25,216 bases of DNA from Neobacillus cucumis (GTDB lineage: Bacteria; Bacillota; Bacilli; Bacillales_B; DSM-18226), in NCBI RefSeq assembly GCF_023715505.1, contig NZ_JAMBOH010000046.1:1-25216 (forward strand). Reading direction: 5' to 3'. Position numbers and translations under genes: made by a program. Position 1 is the stretch's first letter, and each line of letters starts with the position of its first letter. The notes under the pieces are model-generated. The model saw nothing but the letters and a program-made list of their open reading frames with translations, did not search any database and was not told the origin of the DNA. This document shows, piece after piece, positions 5,648 to 14,448 of this stretch.

Positions 5648-8332
5648 GTGAGATTAACAATCGGGAAAAAAATGTTCATAGGGTTCTTAGCAGCTGCGAT
5701 ATTTTTTGGAAACATTAGTTTAATTTTCTATTATTACATAACCAAGGTCAACGATTCCTATTCGGAATTGATGGATCGGCGGGTACAGATTTTATCGAAT
5801 ACAAAAGATATCCAAGTGTTGGCCCTGCAGCAGACAAGCAGTTTACGGGGCTATCTTTTGACGCAAAGTCCGGATTTTTTATCGCAACTGCGGACAGCCA
5901 ATACTAGTTTAAATAATCTAGTAAATGAAACGAAGTATTTGGTCGTCAGACCGGAGACGAAAGAGGCTGTAGCAAAGTTAGAAGGATATAATAAGGAATT
6001 CCAGAAACAATATGAAATTTTACTTGCGAACTATCAAAACAGTCATGATCTGCAAGCGGCTTCGGATTATTTCGTTACGCACGTTTTGCCGATCGGTAAA
6101 CAGCTGCAGCCTACAGCCAAATTCATAACCGACCGCAACCAGCAATTAATGGAGGAAGGGATCAAAAGAAATACAGAGCTGGTTGATAAGGTGATGACAA
6201 CGACCCTCCTATTAAGTATTTTTGCTTTTATTTTTACTATTGTAATTGGACTTCTGTTATCCCGGAACATTACACGCAATCTATTTAAAATAACGAAAGT
6301 GATTGCTGATGTCACATCCGATTTTAAAGCTAGTACGCCATTGCCGCGCATTGAGGTCCGCTCCAAAGATGAAACCGGAGATATCGCCCAGGCTTTTAAT
6401 GAAATGGCCAAAGCTCTTCATGAACAAAGCTGGTTAGAGACAAATATTACCGAAATGGCGACCATGTACCAAGGTATTCATGATTTGGAGACGTTAGCGG
6501 AGCTATTCATTACGAAGATCACGCCGATGATGGGAGCGAGCTACGGTGTTTTCTATGTCACACAGGGGGTCAGGGAGCAAAAACGTCTCCATAGGGTGGC
6601 CGCCTATGCGTATCGCGGCCAGGAAATGATTTCACCGGATGTACGCTTCGGGGAAGGACTGGTCGGACAAGCTGCATTGGAGAACAGAATGATGCTGCTT
6701 ACGAATATTCCAGCGCACTATATCCAAATTTCTTCCGGGACAGGGGCGGCAGAGCCGGCCAGCATTATCATTATGCCGGTAGAATTTGAAGGGCAAGTGA
6801 TCGCAGCCATTGAGCTGGCCTCATTTGATCAGTTCAGTTCCATCCAGCAAACGCTGCTTAAACAGGTATTAAACGATGTGGGAATTACCATTAACAGTGT
6901 GGCCGGCCGGATGCAGATTGAAAAATTGTTAAAAGAATCAAAGGAGTTAACCGAAGAGCTTCAGAGCCAATCGGAAGAGTTAAGACTCCAGCAGGAAGAA
7001 CTGCAAAGCATTAACGAAAAACTCGAAGAACAATATAAGCACGCCGAACAAAAGTCGAACGAACTGGAAAAAACCAAAATGGAGCTCGAAGAAAATGCAG
7101 AACAGCTTGAGCTCAGTTCAAAGTACAAATCGGAATTTCTCGCCAATATGTCACATGAACTGCGGACTCCGCTTAACAGCTTGCTGATTTTGGCCCGCCT
7201 GCTTGCAGACAATGACGATGGAAATCTAAAGGAGAAACAAGTGGAATTTGCCCGCACCATCTATTCGTCCGGAAATGACCTCCTGCAGTTAATCAATGAC
7301 ATTCTGGACTTGTCCAAAGTAGAGTCGGGAAAAATCGATATTATTCCGGATGCAGCCAGCCTGATGAGCATTGGTACTTCTTTGGAAAAACAGTTCCTCC
7401 CTGTGGCACGTCAGAAGGGCCTGAAGTTTACCGTTCAGCAGGAGGAAGGATTGCCTGAAACGATCATTACCGATGAATACCGGCTGCTTCAAATATTAAA
7501 AAATTTGCTGTCCAATGCGATGAAATTTACCGACCAAGGCAAGGTAATGCTGCGGATCTTCAAAGCGGAGAAAGAGGCGTTATCCCAATATCCCGAAATG
7601 AAAAATATCGACTCAGCCCTTGCTTTTTCGGTCACAGATACAGGAATTGGGATACCGAAAGAGCAGCAGAACCTGATTTTTCAAGCGTTTCATCAAGGGG
7701 ATGGCACAACGAGCCGGAAATATGGCGGAACGGGATTGGGATTATCGATTAGCAGGGAAATCGCCCAGGTGTTAGGCGGAGTGCTTCAGATGGAAAGCAT
7801 CAAAGGCAAAGGAAGCACGATTACCTTATTTTTACCTATCGATGAAGTGGACGATCCTGCTGCAGCGGGAAGTTTTCAGTTAGAAGCTGCTGCGGCCCTT
7901 GAAGAACCAGCCAAAATTGAGGAAGAGACTCCTTTGTTACAGAGCTGTGATCCCTTCTGGTATGGCAAAAAAATCTTGATTGTCGATGATGATATGCGCA
8001 ATATTTTTGCGCTTACGACAGCTCTCGAGAAAAAGCAGATGAAAGTCGTGTTTGCTGAAAATGGCTGCCAAGGGATTAAGCTCCTGCAAGAAAATCCTGA
8101 CATTGAGCTCGTCCTGATGGATATCATGATGCCGGAAATGGATGGATATGAGGCCATTACCGCTATTCGGCAAATCCCTCAATATCAAACCTTGCCGATT
8201 ATTGCCCTTACTGCCAAGGCGATGAAAAATGACCGGGAAAAATGCATTGAGGCGGGTGCCTCCGACTACATCAGCAAACCTGTTCAGCTTGATCAGCTTT
8301 TTTCGCTGATGCAGGTTTGGCTGTACAGATAG
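5648..8332 (+). CDS. Membrane hybrid histidine kinase (4HB/CHASE3-like, HAMP, GAF, HisKA, HATPase, REC)
   Basis: 894 residues. Membrane segments at about 9-31 and 182-204 enclose a ~150-residue helical extracellular input domain of the CHASE3/four-helix type. Then come HAMP (205-258), GAF (279-418), a long coiled coil (425-490), HisKA with the phospho-acceptor His503 in MSHELRTPLN, and HATPase_c with Asn623 (N box), DTGIGIP (664-670) and GGTGLGLS (693-700). A C-terminal receiver (768-893) has the phospho-acceptor Asp825 in VLMDIMMPEMDG and a KP motif near the end. There is no Hpt domain, so phosphate must pass to another protein or back. The start is GTG with a weak g-rich site (ggcggggg). 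The CheR gene follows after nine bases. Confidence 0.95.
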   Translation: MRLTIGKKMFIGFLAAAIFFGNISLIFYYYITKVNDSYSELMDRRVQILSNTKDIQVLALQQTSSLRGYLLTQSPDFLSQLRTANTSLNNLVNETKYLVVRPETKEAVAKLEGYNKEFQKQYEILLANYQNSHDLQAASDYFVTHVLPIGKQLQPTAKFITDRNQQLMEEGIKRNTELVDKVMTTTLLLSIFAFIFTIVIGLLLSRNITRNLFKITKVIADVTSDFKASTPLPRIEVRSKDETGDIAQAFNEMAKALHEQSWLETNITEMATMYQGIHDLETLAELFITKITPMMGASYGVFYVTQGVREQKRLHRVAAYAYRGQEMISPDVRFGEGLVGQAALENRMMLLTNIPAHYIQISSGTGAAEPASIIIMPVEFEGQVIAAIELASFDQFSSIQQTLLKQVLNDVGITINSVAGRMQIEKLLKESKELTEELQSQSEELRLQQEELQSINEKLEEQYKHAEQKSNELEKTKMELEENAEQLELSSKYKSEFLANMSHELRTPLNSLLILARLLADNDDGNLKEKQVEFARTIYSSGNDLLQLINDILDLSKVESGKIDIIPDAASLMSIGTSLEKQFLPVARQKGLKFTVQQEEGLPETIITDEYRLLQILKNLLSNAMKFTDQGKVMLRIFKAEKEALSQYPEMKNIDSALAFSVTDTGIGIPKEQQNLIFQAFHQGDGTTSRKYGGTGLGLSISREIAQVLGGVLQMESIKGKGSTITLFLPIDEVDDPAAAGSFQLEAAAALEEPAKIEEETPLLQSCDPFWYGKKILIVDDDMRNIFALTTALEKKQMKVVFAENGCQGIKLLQENPDIELVLMDIMMPEMDGYEAITAIRQIPQYQTLPIIALTAKAMKNDREKCIEAGASDYISKPVQLDQLFSLMQVWLYR

Positions 8333-8341
8333 GTGGAAGCA

Positions 8342-9208
8342 ATGGGAAACGAATCATTAGACAAAAAGATATTATGTGAAACAGAAACGGCAGATGAGCT
8401 TGAGAAAATCGAAATGGAGCTGTTACTCGAAGCGATCTATCGGCATTATGGATTCGATTTTCGAAACTATGTGTTCTCGTCCGTTCAGCGGATAATTTGG
8501 CAACGAATTCAAGCTGAAAAGCTGGCTACTGTATCCGGTTTACAGGAAAAAGTTCTCCATGATCGCCAGGCCATGAAGACTTTGGTGGAGGACTTTTCTA
8601 TTAATGTAACGGAGATGTTCCGTGATCCGGATTTTTTTCTGTCCTTTCGCCGAAATGTCGTACCGCTTTTAAAGGAATATGAATTGATTCTCATTTGGCA
8701 TGCAGGCTGTTCTTCAGGAGAAGAGGTCTATTCGATGTTAATCCTGCTGCATGAGGAAGGCTTGCTTGAAAAAACGCGAATTTATGCGACAGATATGAAT
8801 GAGTCGATCCTAAAAATAGCAAAACAGGGGGCCTTCCCCCTAAAAAGAATGCAGTTATATACTAAGAATTATTTAAAGGCCGGAGGAACAAGAGCATTCA
8901 GTGAATATTACATCGTAAAAGACGGACAGGCGGCCTTTCACTCCTTTCTGTGTGAAGATGTCGTGTTTGCTCCCCATAATCTGGCGGTCGATCACTCGTT
9001 TAATGAATTTCACGTGATCATTTGCCGAAATGTGATGATATATTTTAATACCAAGCTGCAAAATCGCGTCCATGACTTGTTTTTTGAAAGTTTAATTGTA
9101 TCCGGAATTCTGGGGCTGGGCCAAAAAGAAGGAATTGCCTTTACCAGTAAGGCCGGGTGTTATGAGGAGATAGATTCGAATGAAAAACTATACCGCAAAA
9201 TTAAGTAG
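8342..9208 (+). CDS. CheR-type protein-glutamate O-methyltransferase
   Basis: 288 residues. The N-terminal helical CheR domain carries NVTEMFRDP (88-96); its Arg corresponds to the conserved SAM-site arginine of CheR. The Rossmann part has HAGCSSGEEVYS (120-131), the acidic strand end YATDMNES and the NVMIYFN motif typical of CheR. CheR enzymes methylate glutamates of chemoreceptors using SAM. Here no receptor, CheB or CheW gene is adjacent, so the target is unknown; the coiled coil of the upstream kinase is one possibility. I chose the ATG at 8342 because aggtgg, overlapping the kinase stop region, is five bases upstream; an in-frame GTG at 8333 has no such site. The last 29 bases overlap the next gene. 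Confidence 0.93.
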   Translation: MGNESLDKKILCETETADELEKIEMELLLEAIYRHYGFDFRNYVFSSVQRIIWQRIQAEKLATVSGLQEKVLHDRQAMKTLVEDFSINVTEMFRDPDFFLSFRRNVVPLLKEYELILIWHAGCSSGEEVYSMLILLHEEGLLEKTRIYATDMNESILKIAKQGAFPLKRMQLYTKNYLKAGGTRAFSEYYIVKDGQAAFHSFLCEDVVFAPHNLAVDHSFNEFHVIICRNVMIYFNTKLQNRVHDLFFESLIVSGILGLGQKEGIAFTSKAGCYEEIDSNEKLYRKIK

Positions 9209-11015
9209 TGAAACACGAAAAGTCAATATATTACTCGTCGACGATCGTCCTGAAAATCTGCTGGCGCTTGAGGGGGTGCTTGACTCTCCTGAATATCATT
9301 TAGTCAGTGCCTATTCCGGGGAGGAAGCACTGAAACAGGTGCTGACTAAAAACTTTGCCGTCATTTTGCTTGATGTGCAAATGCCGGGGCTGGATGGTTT
9401 TGAAACAGCCAGGCTCATCAAATCCCGGGAAAAGTCAAAGCATATTCCGATTGTTTTTATCACCGCGATTAGTCAGGCGATGGAGCATGTGAAACAAGGC
9501 TATTCTGCCGGGGCAATCGACTATATATTCAAGCCGTTTCATCCGGAAACCCTGAAAATGAAGGTTGAAGCGATTGTGACCATGCATCGGTACCAGGAGC
9601 AAATTAAGCTCCAAAATGAATTGCTGAAAGTCATCGGGGAAACCTCGATTGATACCATTACTACTCTGGATGAAGAAGGATACGTATTAACGGTTAACCC
9701 CGCAGCAGCGAGCATGTTTAGCTATACACCGGAGGAACTGATCGGAAATCATATCAGTATCATCGTTCCGGGGCTTATGGTAGAAGGGGATCATGAGTCC
9801 TGTTTAGGAAAGACGATTGAAACGTTTGCCCTTCGGAAGGATGCCTTCCGGTTACCTGTAGATGTTCAGATTGGCGAGGCAAGGATGGAGCATCAGCGTA
9901 TTTACGTTTGTTCCATTCGCGATGTTACCGGGCGGAAACAGACGGAGGAAGAACGTTTCCGGAAAATATTTGACGCCACACCATGCATGGTGTCATTAAG
10001 ATCACTGACGGATAAGCGATATATCAATGTGAATGAAAGCTGGGTGAATAATACCGGTTATGATTATGATGAAGTGATTGGCAGGCAGTCTGACGTACTG
10101 CAGTATATTATCGATACGGATGACAGCTGGGGAACCGATTTTGCACCCCGCAATGCGGAGAAACAGGTCCGCAATGCGGAGATGAGCTTTTTGACAAAGT
10201 TCGGCGATCTCCGCGAGGGTTTATTATCAACAGAAATTGTAAAAATACATGGGGAGGAATTCCTTCTAAGTGTGATCACTGATATTACCGAAAGGGTTTT
10301 TTTGGAGAAGGAAATGGTCCGTTTTGACCGCCTTAATATAATGGGGGAAATGGCGGCAGGGATTGTCCATGAAATTCGTAACCCGATGACAACCGTTCGC
10401 GGCTTTTTACAAATGTCGAGAGATTCCTCCAGCCCTGAATATTTTGATATTATGATTGAGGAACTCGATCGAGCTCATAACATCATTACAGAGTTTCTCT
10501 CGGTTTCGAAACCAAATCCGGAAAAACGAAAATTGAAGGAACTCAACTCTATCATACAGGTATTATTCCCGCTCATCCAGGCAAAGGCGATGTGCACAGG
10601 CAACCATGTCAGCCTTGAATTGAGTGAATGCCCGCCATTAAAATTGGACGAAAAAGAGATTCGCCAATTGATCCTCAATCTTTCGCTCAACGGTATCGAG
10701 GCGATGCCGGACGGCGGAACGCTGACGATCAAAACATTCCATGAAGCGGATGAGGTTGTCCTGCAGATACAGGATCAAGGCTGTGGCATCAAGGAAGAGC
10801 TGCTTGAAAAAATCGGCACCCCTTTCTTTAGTACAAAGGTACACGGCACGGGATTGGGTTTATCCGTTTGCCATAGTGTAGCAGCCCGGCACAATTCCAA
10901 AATAAAGGTGGAAACAAGCGGGCAAGGGACCACATTTAGTGTTTGTTTTAAGGTAGGAAGTATAGAGGGGCTGTCTGAGAGTAATATAGAACAAGCGTTA
11001 ACTGATATTCTTTAG
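9180..11015 (+). CDS. REC-PAS-PAS histidine kinase (soluble)
   Basis: 611 residues with no membrane segments. The N-terminal receiver (14-130) has acidic residues LLVDD, phospho-acceptor Asp65 in ILLDVQMPG, and the conserved Lys in FKPF. Two PAS domains follow (about 143-255 and 258-375). The HisKA region has His397 in GIVHEIRNPMTTVRGF, a form common in Bacillus orphan and sporulation-type kinases. HATPase_c follows with Asn504, DQGCGI and GTGLGLS. The ATG lies inside the end of the CheR gene, with gaggag about ten bases upstream, so translation is coupled. The receiver could accept phosphate from the membrane kinase two genes upstream, making this the second step of a relay; no output regulator is present. 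Confidence 0.95.
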   Translation: MKNYTAKLSSETRKVNILLVDDRPENLLALEGVLDSPEYHLVSAYSGEEALKQVLTKNFAVILLDVQMPGLDGFETARLIKSREKSKHIPIVFITAISQAMEHVKQGYSAGAIDYIFKPFHPETLKMKVEAIVTMHRYQEQIKLQNELLKVIGETSIDTITTLDEEGYVLTVNPAAASMFSYTPEELIGNHISIIVPGLMVEGDHESCLGKTIETFALRKDAFRLPVDVQIGEARMEHQRIYVCSIRDVTGRKQTEEERFRKIFDATPCMVSLRSLTDKRYINVNESWVNNTGYDYDEVIGRQSDVLQYIIDTDDSWGTDFAPRNAEKQVRNAEMSFLTKFGDLREGLLSTEIVKIHGEEFLLSVITDITERVFLEKEMVRFDRLNIMGEMAAGIVHEIRNPMTTVRGFLQMSRDSSSPEYFDIMIEELDRAHNIITEFLSVSKPNPEKRKLKELNSIIQVLFPLIQAKAMCTGNHVSLELSECPPLKLDEKEIRQLILNLSLNGIEAMPDGGTLTIKTFHEADEVVLQIQDQGCGIKEELLEKIGTPFFSTKVHGTGLGLSVCHSVAARHNSKIKVETSGQGTTFSVCFKVGSIEGLSESNIEQALTDIL

Positions 11016-11274
11016 AGACAGGTGTAGAGAAGCGGGTTGAAAAATTGATTGAAGTGCTATCCGGTTGGATAGAGAATATTTATGTGATTGGCCGTGATGT
11101 TGAGGAAAGTTCGCAAAATATGAAAGCGGAGTTCATTAATCATCCATTTTATAAAACCTATGAATATATCATTCCTGTTCAGTTAATGTGCTCAAATTCC
11201 GCCGTTAAGAGGAGTGGATCCAAGTATTCCGAAGGATCCTAGATTTCATGTAGAAATTGGAAAGTTTCTATTGG

Positions 11275-11309
11275 AGGTACTGAGGCCCTGGGGCTTGGTA
11301 CCTTTTTTG
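11275..11309 (+). terminator. Terminator of the kinase operon
   Basis: Aggtac (11275-11280) pairs with gtacct (11298-11303), and ggccc with gggct inside it; a run of T follows. It lies about 260 bases after the last kinase stop. An extra small inverted repeat, tagaaa/tttcta, lies at 11251-11270. Confidence 0.8.
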
Positions 11310-11350
11310 TGTGGTTGAGGAGGGGATAGAAGGTGGGCTTTTTAAAGAGG

Positions 11351-11472
11351 GTGTCCGGTAAATTTTAAAAAAAGGCAGGTAAAAATCAAAATGTGTCCGG
11401 TAAATTTAAAAAGTGGCAGGTAAAAATCAAAATGTGTCCGGTAAAATTCGCAAATCGGCCGGTAAAGTCCCG
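11351..11472. repeat. Tandem repeat, ~42-bp unit, two and a half copies
   Basis: Units start with gtgtccggtaaa at 11351, 11393 and 11434. The first two run 42 and 41 bases through ggcaggtaaaaatcaaaat; the third diverges after gtgtccggtaaaattc and contains a further ccggtaaa. On the minus strand the units can be read as a degenerate FTGH-like peptide repeat, but no start signal supports a gene. There are no unique spacers, so this is not CRISPR. Confidence 0.8.
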
Positions 11473-11623
11473 TATAGGATCATGAAACATGCAAAGATGT
11501 TGATAAAAACGAAAAGTCATGAAAACTGGTAATTTCAATAGTGGCCAATAGCTATGTTCACCACTAAAAATAAAAATACCAGCCAAACCATCGACAAATC
11601 GATAGCCCAACTGGCATTCATCA
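11473..11623. other. Noncoding spacer after the tandem repeat
   Basis: A+T-rich DNA between the tandem repeat and the end of the SWIM gene. No gene, hairpin with T-run or other element was recognised. Confidence 0.3.
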
Positions 11624-13255
11624 TTAAACATCCACCAACTTACTCCGCCGGCACTCCTCATGAAACGCACGCAATCGTTTCGTCCGCTCCATCAGCGTCT
11701 CCATGAAATACTCCCAATCATCCACACGCTTCAACTTCTTATACAACGTCCGCAGCTTCTTCAAATGCCGCACCGCCATCTTATAGCTCGACCTGTTCTT
11801 CTGATCAATCTCCCGCTGCGCCGTCTGATGAAGCATCCCCAGCAGCACCTCAGGCCGCTCCTTCTCAATCACCTTCAAGCGATCCTTCGGCAAATCATAA
11901 AAATCCAGCCCGACAAACGCCTGAAGCTCGCCCCAGCGGTCATACTGCTTGCGCTCAAACAACAAATACTCATACTCCCCAAAACTATATGGCAGCATCA
12001 CAAGCAAAGCGCGCTCATACAAATCAAGCCGGTCATTTTCCGCACAAAAAGAGGCCACCGACTTCAAAGAATTCCGCACAAACGTCACACAACTATGATA
12101 ACCGCCTAACGCCTCCAAATACGCCTTCACTTTTTGCAAAAATAACTCAATCAAAACTCCAACCCGGCGCCAAGCCTTCAAAACAGACAAATACTCAATC
12201 CAATAAAGCAGATAGGGAACAATCTCCTCATTCGAAAACTGACCGATCAGCTTCAGCGCCGTCTCATCATTCCCAATAAGCAGATTGAGGTGGACACCGG
12301 CCACCATCAGTACCAGTGGATTCTCCCAATCCTGGAGCCCTTTCAGTGCAGCCTCAATCTTCGTCAACTCAGCCTCGCGCCAAGCCTTCTTTTTGAAAAA
12401 TACCACCCATAAATGCCTGTACAAATGAATCCGCTCAAGCTCCAACCCATTCGCACACTTCAAGAGGTCAAACGCATCATCCTTCAGCCGCTCAATAAAC
12501 TCATCAAACGCAAATGGCAGCGACTGCACGCCAATTTTTACAGCAAGTTCTTCCGCATCATCTAACAAATTGTGAAACAAGTGGAGATAGGCACGCCGTA
12601 CCGTGTCCTCATCATGCCCAAGCGACTCACTCAACATAGCCAGCTTCCGGAACGACACCACAATCGCTACCAGCTCATAGAGCAACCGCCATTCCTGCTC
12701 AACTGGCGCGCTCGCATGGATACGCCGCTCATAAATCCCATACAACTCTGGAATCACATAAGGGCTCGTATACTTTTTCGAGGCAAGCAGCGTATCAAAG
12801 CTCACCTCAAATGACTGCACCCAACGGCTGTAGTCGGGCTTCAAAATGCTGTTCGCTTTAATTAGATCTTTCGCCGTCTGCATGCCCCAATCCGCAGCGG
12901 ACTTCTGCTCGCGTGCAGGTTCACGCCACGCTGTTACCCAGTCCCCGACACTGCCAAATTTGGAAAAAGCAGCGAAAAAGGTCGCAATCTGATGGCGGCA
13001 AAAGCCCTCTCCAGGACACGAACACGAACTCATTGAGGCGAACACCAAATCCAGCTTTACATAGCAAGGCGTCACGTCATGGACGGTGGAGGTGATTTTA
13101 TCATTAAATATTTGTAATTGCTTCACCACCCCTTGGCGGTAAAGCATTAAACCCTTTTGAACAAGCTTCGCATCCTCTGGATCAGTGGGAACCAGCAGCT
13201 CCCGAACTTGTTCCTCAAAATATCCCATTTGTTCACTAGCAGGTGTGGACTCCAA
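11624..13255 (-). CDS. SWIM zinc-finger family protein
   Basis: 543 residues. The SWIM motif is visible early: Cys78 and Cys80 in SSCSCPGEG, then Cys86 and His88 in FCRHQ, fitting CxC...CxH. The remaining ~450 residues are helical and repeat-like (TPR-like in character), with many Leu, Trp and Arg. SWIM domains bind DNA or protein; in Bacillus such proteins are often encoded next to an SNF2/DEAD helicase, but no helicase is adjacent here. The TTG start at 13255 follows aaaggggg by eight bases, a plausible but not strong assignment. The gene is visibly richer in G+C than its surroundings (32 of 60 bases in the line at 11761), which suggests a different history. Confidence 0.88.
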   Translation of the reverse strand: MESTPASEQMGYFEEQVRELLVPTDPEDAKLVQKGLMLYRQGVVKQLQIFNDKITSTVHDVTPCYVKLDLVFASMSSCSCPGEGFCRHQIATFFAAFSKFGSVGDWVTAWREPAREQKSAADWGMQTAKDLIKANSILKPDYSRWVQSFEVSFDTLLASKKYTSPYVIPELYGIYERRIHASAPVEQEWRLLYELVAIVVSFRKLAMLSESLGHDEDTVRRAYLHLFHNLLDDAEELAVKIGVQSLPFAFDEFIERLKDDAFDLLKCANGLELERIHLYRHLWVVFFKKKAWREAELTKIEAALKGLQDWENPLVLMVAGVHLNLLIGNDETALKLIGQFSNEEIVPYLLYWIEYLSVLKAWRRVGVLIELFLQKVKAYLEALGGYHSCVTFVRNSLKSVASFCAENDRLDLYERALLVMLPYSFGEYEYLLFERKQYDRWGELQAFVGLDFYDLPKDRLKVIEKERPEVLLGMLHQTAQREIDQKNRSSYKMAVRHLKKLRTLYKKLKRVDDWEYFMETLMERTKRLRAFHEECRRSKLVDV

Positions 13256-13688
13256 GGCCGCAACCCCCTTTTAAAAAAATCCATATTCCTCTATTATAAC
13301 CAAAAATTCAAGATTAGGTAATTCGACTACATTCGCACAAACAAAGTTTTAATCATTTTTAAATTTTGCTAGAGGGGATCCATATCAGAAATAATGAAAA
13401 ATCCCACCTTTATGGTGGGATTAGTGGTATTTAACTGAATTTGATTCATAGAGAATATAAAGTGGAAAAAATCGCTTATGAACTCGTTGTTTGACAGATG
13501 AAAGTAGTTTCATGCTTGTTGGATTGAACTTCATTGCCAGTATCTTCTAATAGCCAGCGATTCTATACGCGTGAGAAATTACTGTAAAAAACTGATTGAG
13601 AAGTAGGCTCGAGGGAGTGGTGCACAACATGATGCTTGAGTTGAATGAAAGTGAGGAAATATGGGAAAAGATCTATTTCCTGCTTCCA
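13256..13688. other. Intergenic stretch with one hairpin
   Basis: Contains the aatcccacc/ggtgggatt hairpin at 13400-13422. The rest shows no supported ORF on either strand; a 21-codon plus-strand frame from 13630 has no convincing ribosome binding site. Confidence 0.4.
13395..13422 (-). terminator. Hairpin with minus-strand T-run
   Basis: A perfect 9-bp stem (13400-13408 with 13414-13422) and 5-base loop. On the minus strand it is followed by ATTTTTC, so it would stop transcription coming from the small zinc-ribbon gene before it enters the SWIM gene, though it lies about 270 bases downstream of that gene. Confidence 0.55.
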
Positions 13689-13799
13689 TTATTCTGATTC
13701 TGCATAAGCCTCTATTGTTGAGTCTCTACACTCCCAGCATTCCACTCGATTCCTCTCCATAATAGCTAATTCCTCACCACATTTAATACAAATATCCAT
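13689..13799 (-). CDS. 36-residue double-CxxC microprotein (zinc-ribbon-like)
   Basis: A complete short gene: ATG at 13799, TAA at 13689-13691. The first motif is MDICIKCGEEL and the second VECWECRDS, giving CxxC pairs at residues 4/7 and 21/24 spaced as in a minimal zinc ribbon. The ribosome binding site aaaggaggaa is seven bases upstream and nearly ideal. The protein is acidic (12 Glu/Asp). A single zinc bound by four Cys is the expected fold, so it probably binds a nucleic acid or protein partner or acts as a small regulator. I do not recognise a named family. Its upstream region is long and A+T-rich. Confidence 0.75.
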   Translation of the reverse strand: MDICIKCGEELAIMERNRVECWECRDSTIEAYAESE

Positions 13800-14070
13800 T
13801 TAAAATTCCTCCTTTTGTGTTCTTTTGTAAACCTCCAACTTTATAATATATATAAGTTGTTACAGTAATTATAACACAAAAAATTCAGATAATAAATATT
13901 AATTTAGTTACAAAAATTGCAGTCTTATCACAATGGCTTGGGTCGTTATTTACAAACATTACTTTTCTATTAAAAATGACAAAAACAATAGCTTAAGATA
14001 ATTCTTTTTATTAGAATGAGGTTCACATCAAGATTCTTTAACGAGATTTGTTTCATTTGGAGGGATTCAT

Positions 14071-14259
14071 ATGTTATTCAAAGCCAAAAAGAAGGCGGAC
14101 ATCGGCGATCGTATCTTTTTTAAAAATGGAGTCAAAGGGATCGTTGAGAAGGTTAATGATAATTCCGTAATTACGAAGATAACCGAAAATAATACGGAAT
14201 TGGAATTTAAAGAAAATATAACAGTCATTGCACACAAAAATTATAAGGTTTTGGATTAG
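14071..14259 (+). CDS. DUF2187 (YkvS-like) small protein
   Basis: 62 residues. The sequence DIGDRIFFKNGVKGIVEKV followed by a short beta-rich tail (ITVIAHKNYKVLD) matches the DUF2187/YkvS family of small Bacillus proteins, which fold as a KOW-like beta barrel. Function is unknown. It is basic at the N-terminus (LFKAKKKAD). The ATG has ttggaggga about six bases upstream. A REP-like palindrome lies just downstream and may protect or end the transcript. Confidence 0.85.
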   Translation: MLFKAKKKADIGDRIFFKNGVKGIVEKVNDNSVITKITENNTELEFKENITVIAHKNYKVLD

Positions 14260-14276
14260 GTTTCCAAATGGTTGTG

Positions 14277-14330
14277 TGGGAAGCATGGGGACGGTTCTGC
14301 TGCTTCCAAAGAACCGGCCCCATGCTCCCA
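14277..14330. repeat. REP-like palindrome, copy 1
   Basis: A 21-22-base imperfect inverted repeat: TGGGAAGCATGGGGACGG (then TTCT) pairs with a right arm ending GGCCCCATGCTCCCA, around the loop gctgcttccaa. It shares the ggggacggttct/agaaccg core with the palindrome at 17256-17315. G+C-rich DNA in an A+T-rich context indicates a dispersed mobile repeat. From memory, similar elements accompany REP-associated tyrosine transposases in Firmicutes; none is encoded here. Confidence 0.75.
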
Positions 14331-14408
14331 AAATGTTACAAAACAATTAAAATTTTTACAAATTTATTTATAATTCTAGTATTCTCTCTTTTTCAACTAT
14401 GCAGTTGC

Positions 14409-14414
14409 TATAAT
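14409..14414 (+). promoter_or_regulatory. Candidate -10 box of the SH3-3D gene
   Basis: TATAAT is a perfect -10 hexamer 40 bases upstream of the ATG. No good -35 is visible at 16-18 bases. A TGTTAC half-site at about 14334, as in WalR boxes of the YocH type of gene, lacks its second half, so WalR control is speculative. Confidence 0.45.
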
Positions 14415-14448
14415 GGAAAAAAAGTGAAATGCTGGAGGATACATACAT

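Noticed and set aside
11045..11242. 65-codon plus-strand frame after the kinase operon
   Set aside because: TTG start with no convincing ribosome binding site, no recognisable motif and a Ser/Lys-rich tail. It may be a relic but is not supported as a gene.
11351..11472. CRISPR array
   Set aside because: The units are contiguous and diverging, with no unique spacers and no cas genes nearby.
11386..11670. 94-codon minus-strand frame
   Set aside because: Its C-terminal half is the translated tandem repeat and its N-terminal part overlaps the SWIM gene end; no ribosome binding site.
11660..12279. Plus-strand frames of 149 and 96 codons opposite the SWIM gene
   Set aside because: Antisense shadows rich in His, Gln, Arg and Pro, produced by the codon bias of the real minus-strand gene.
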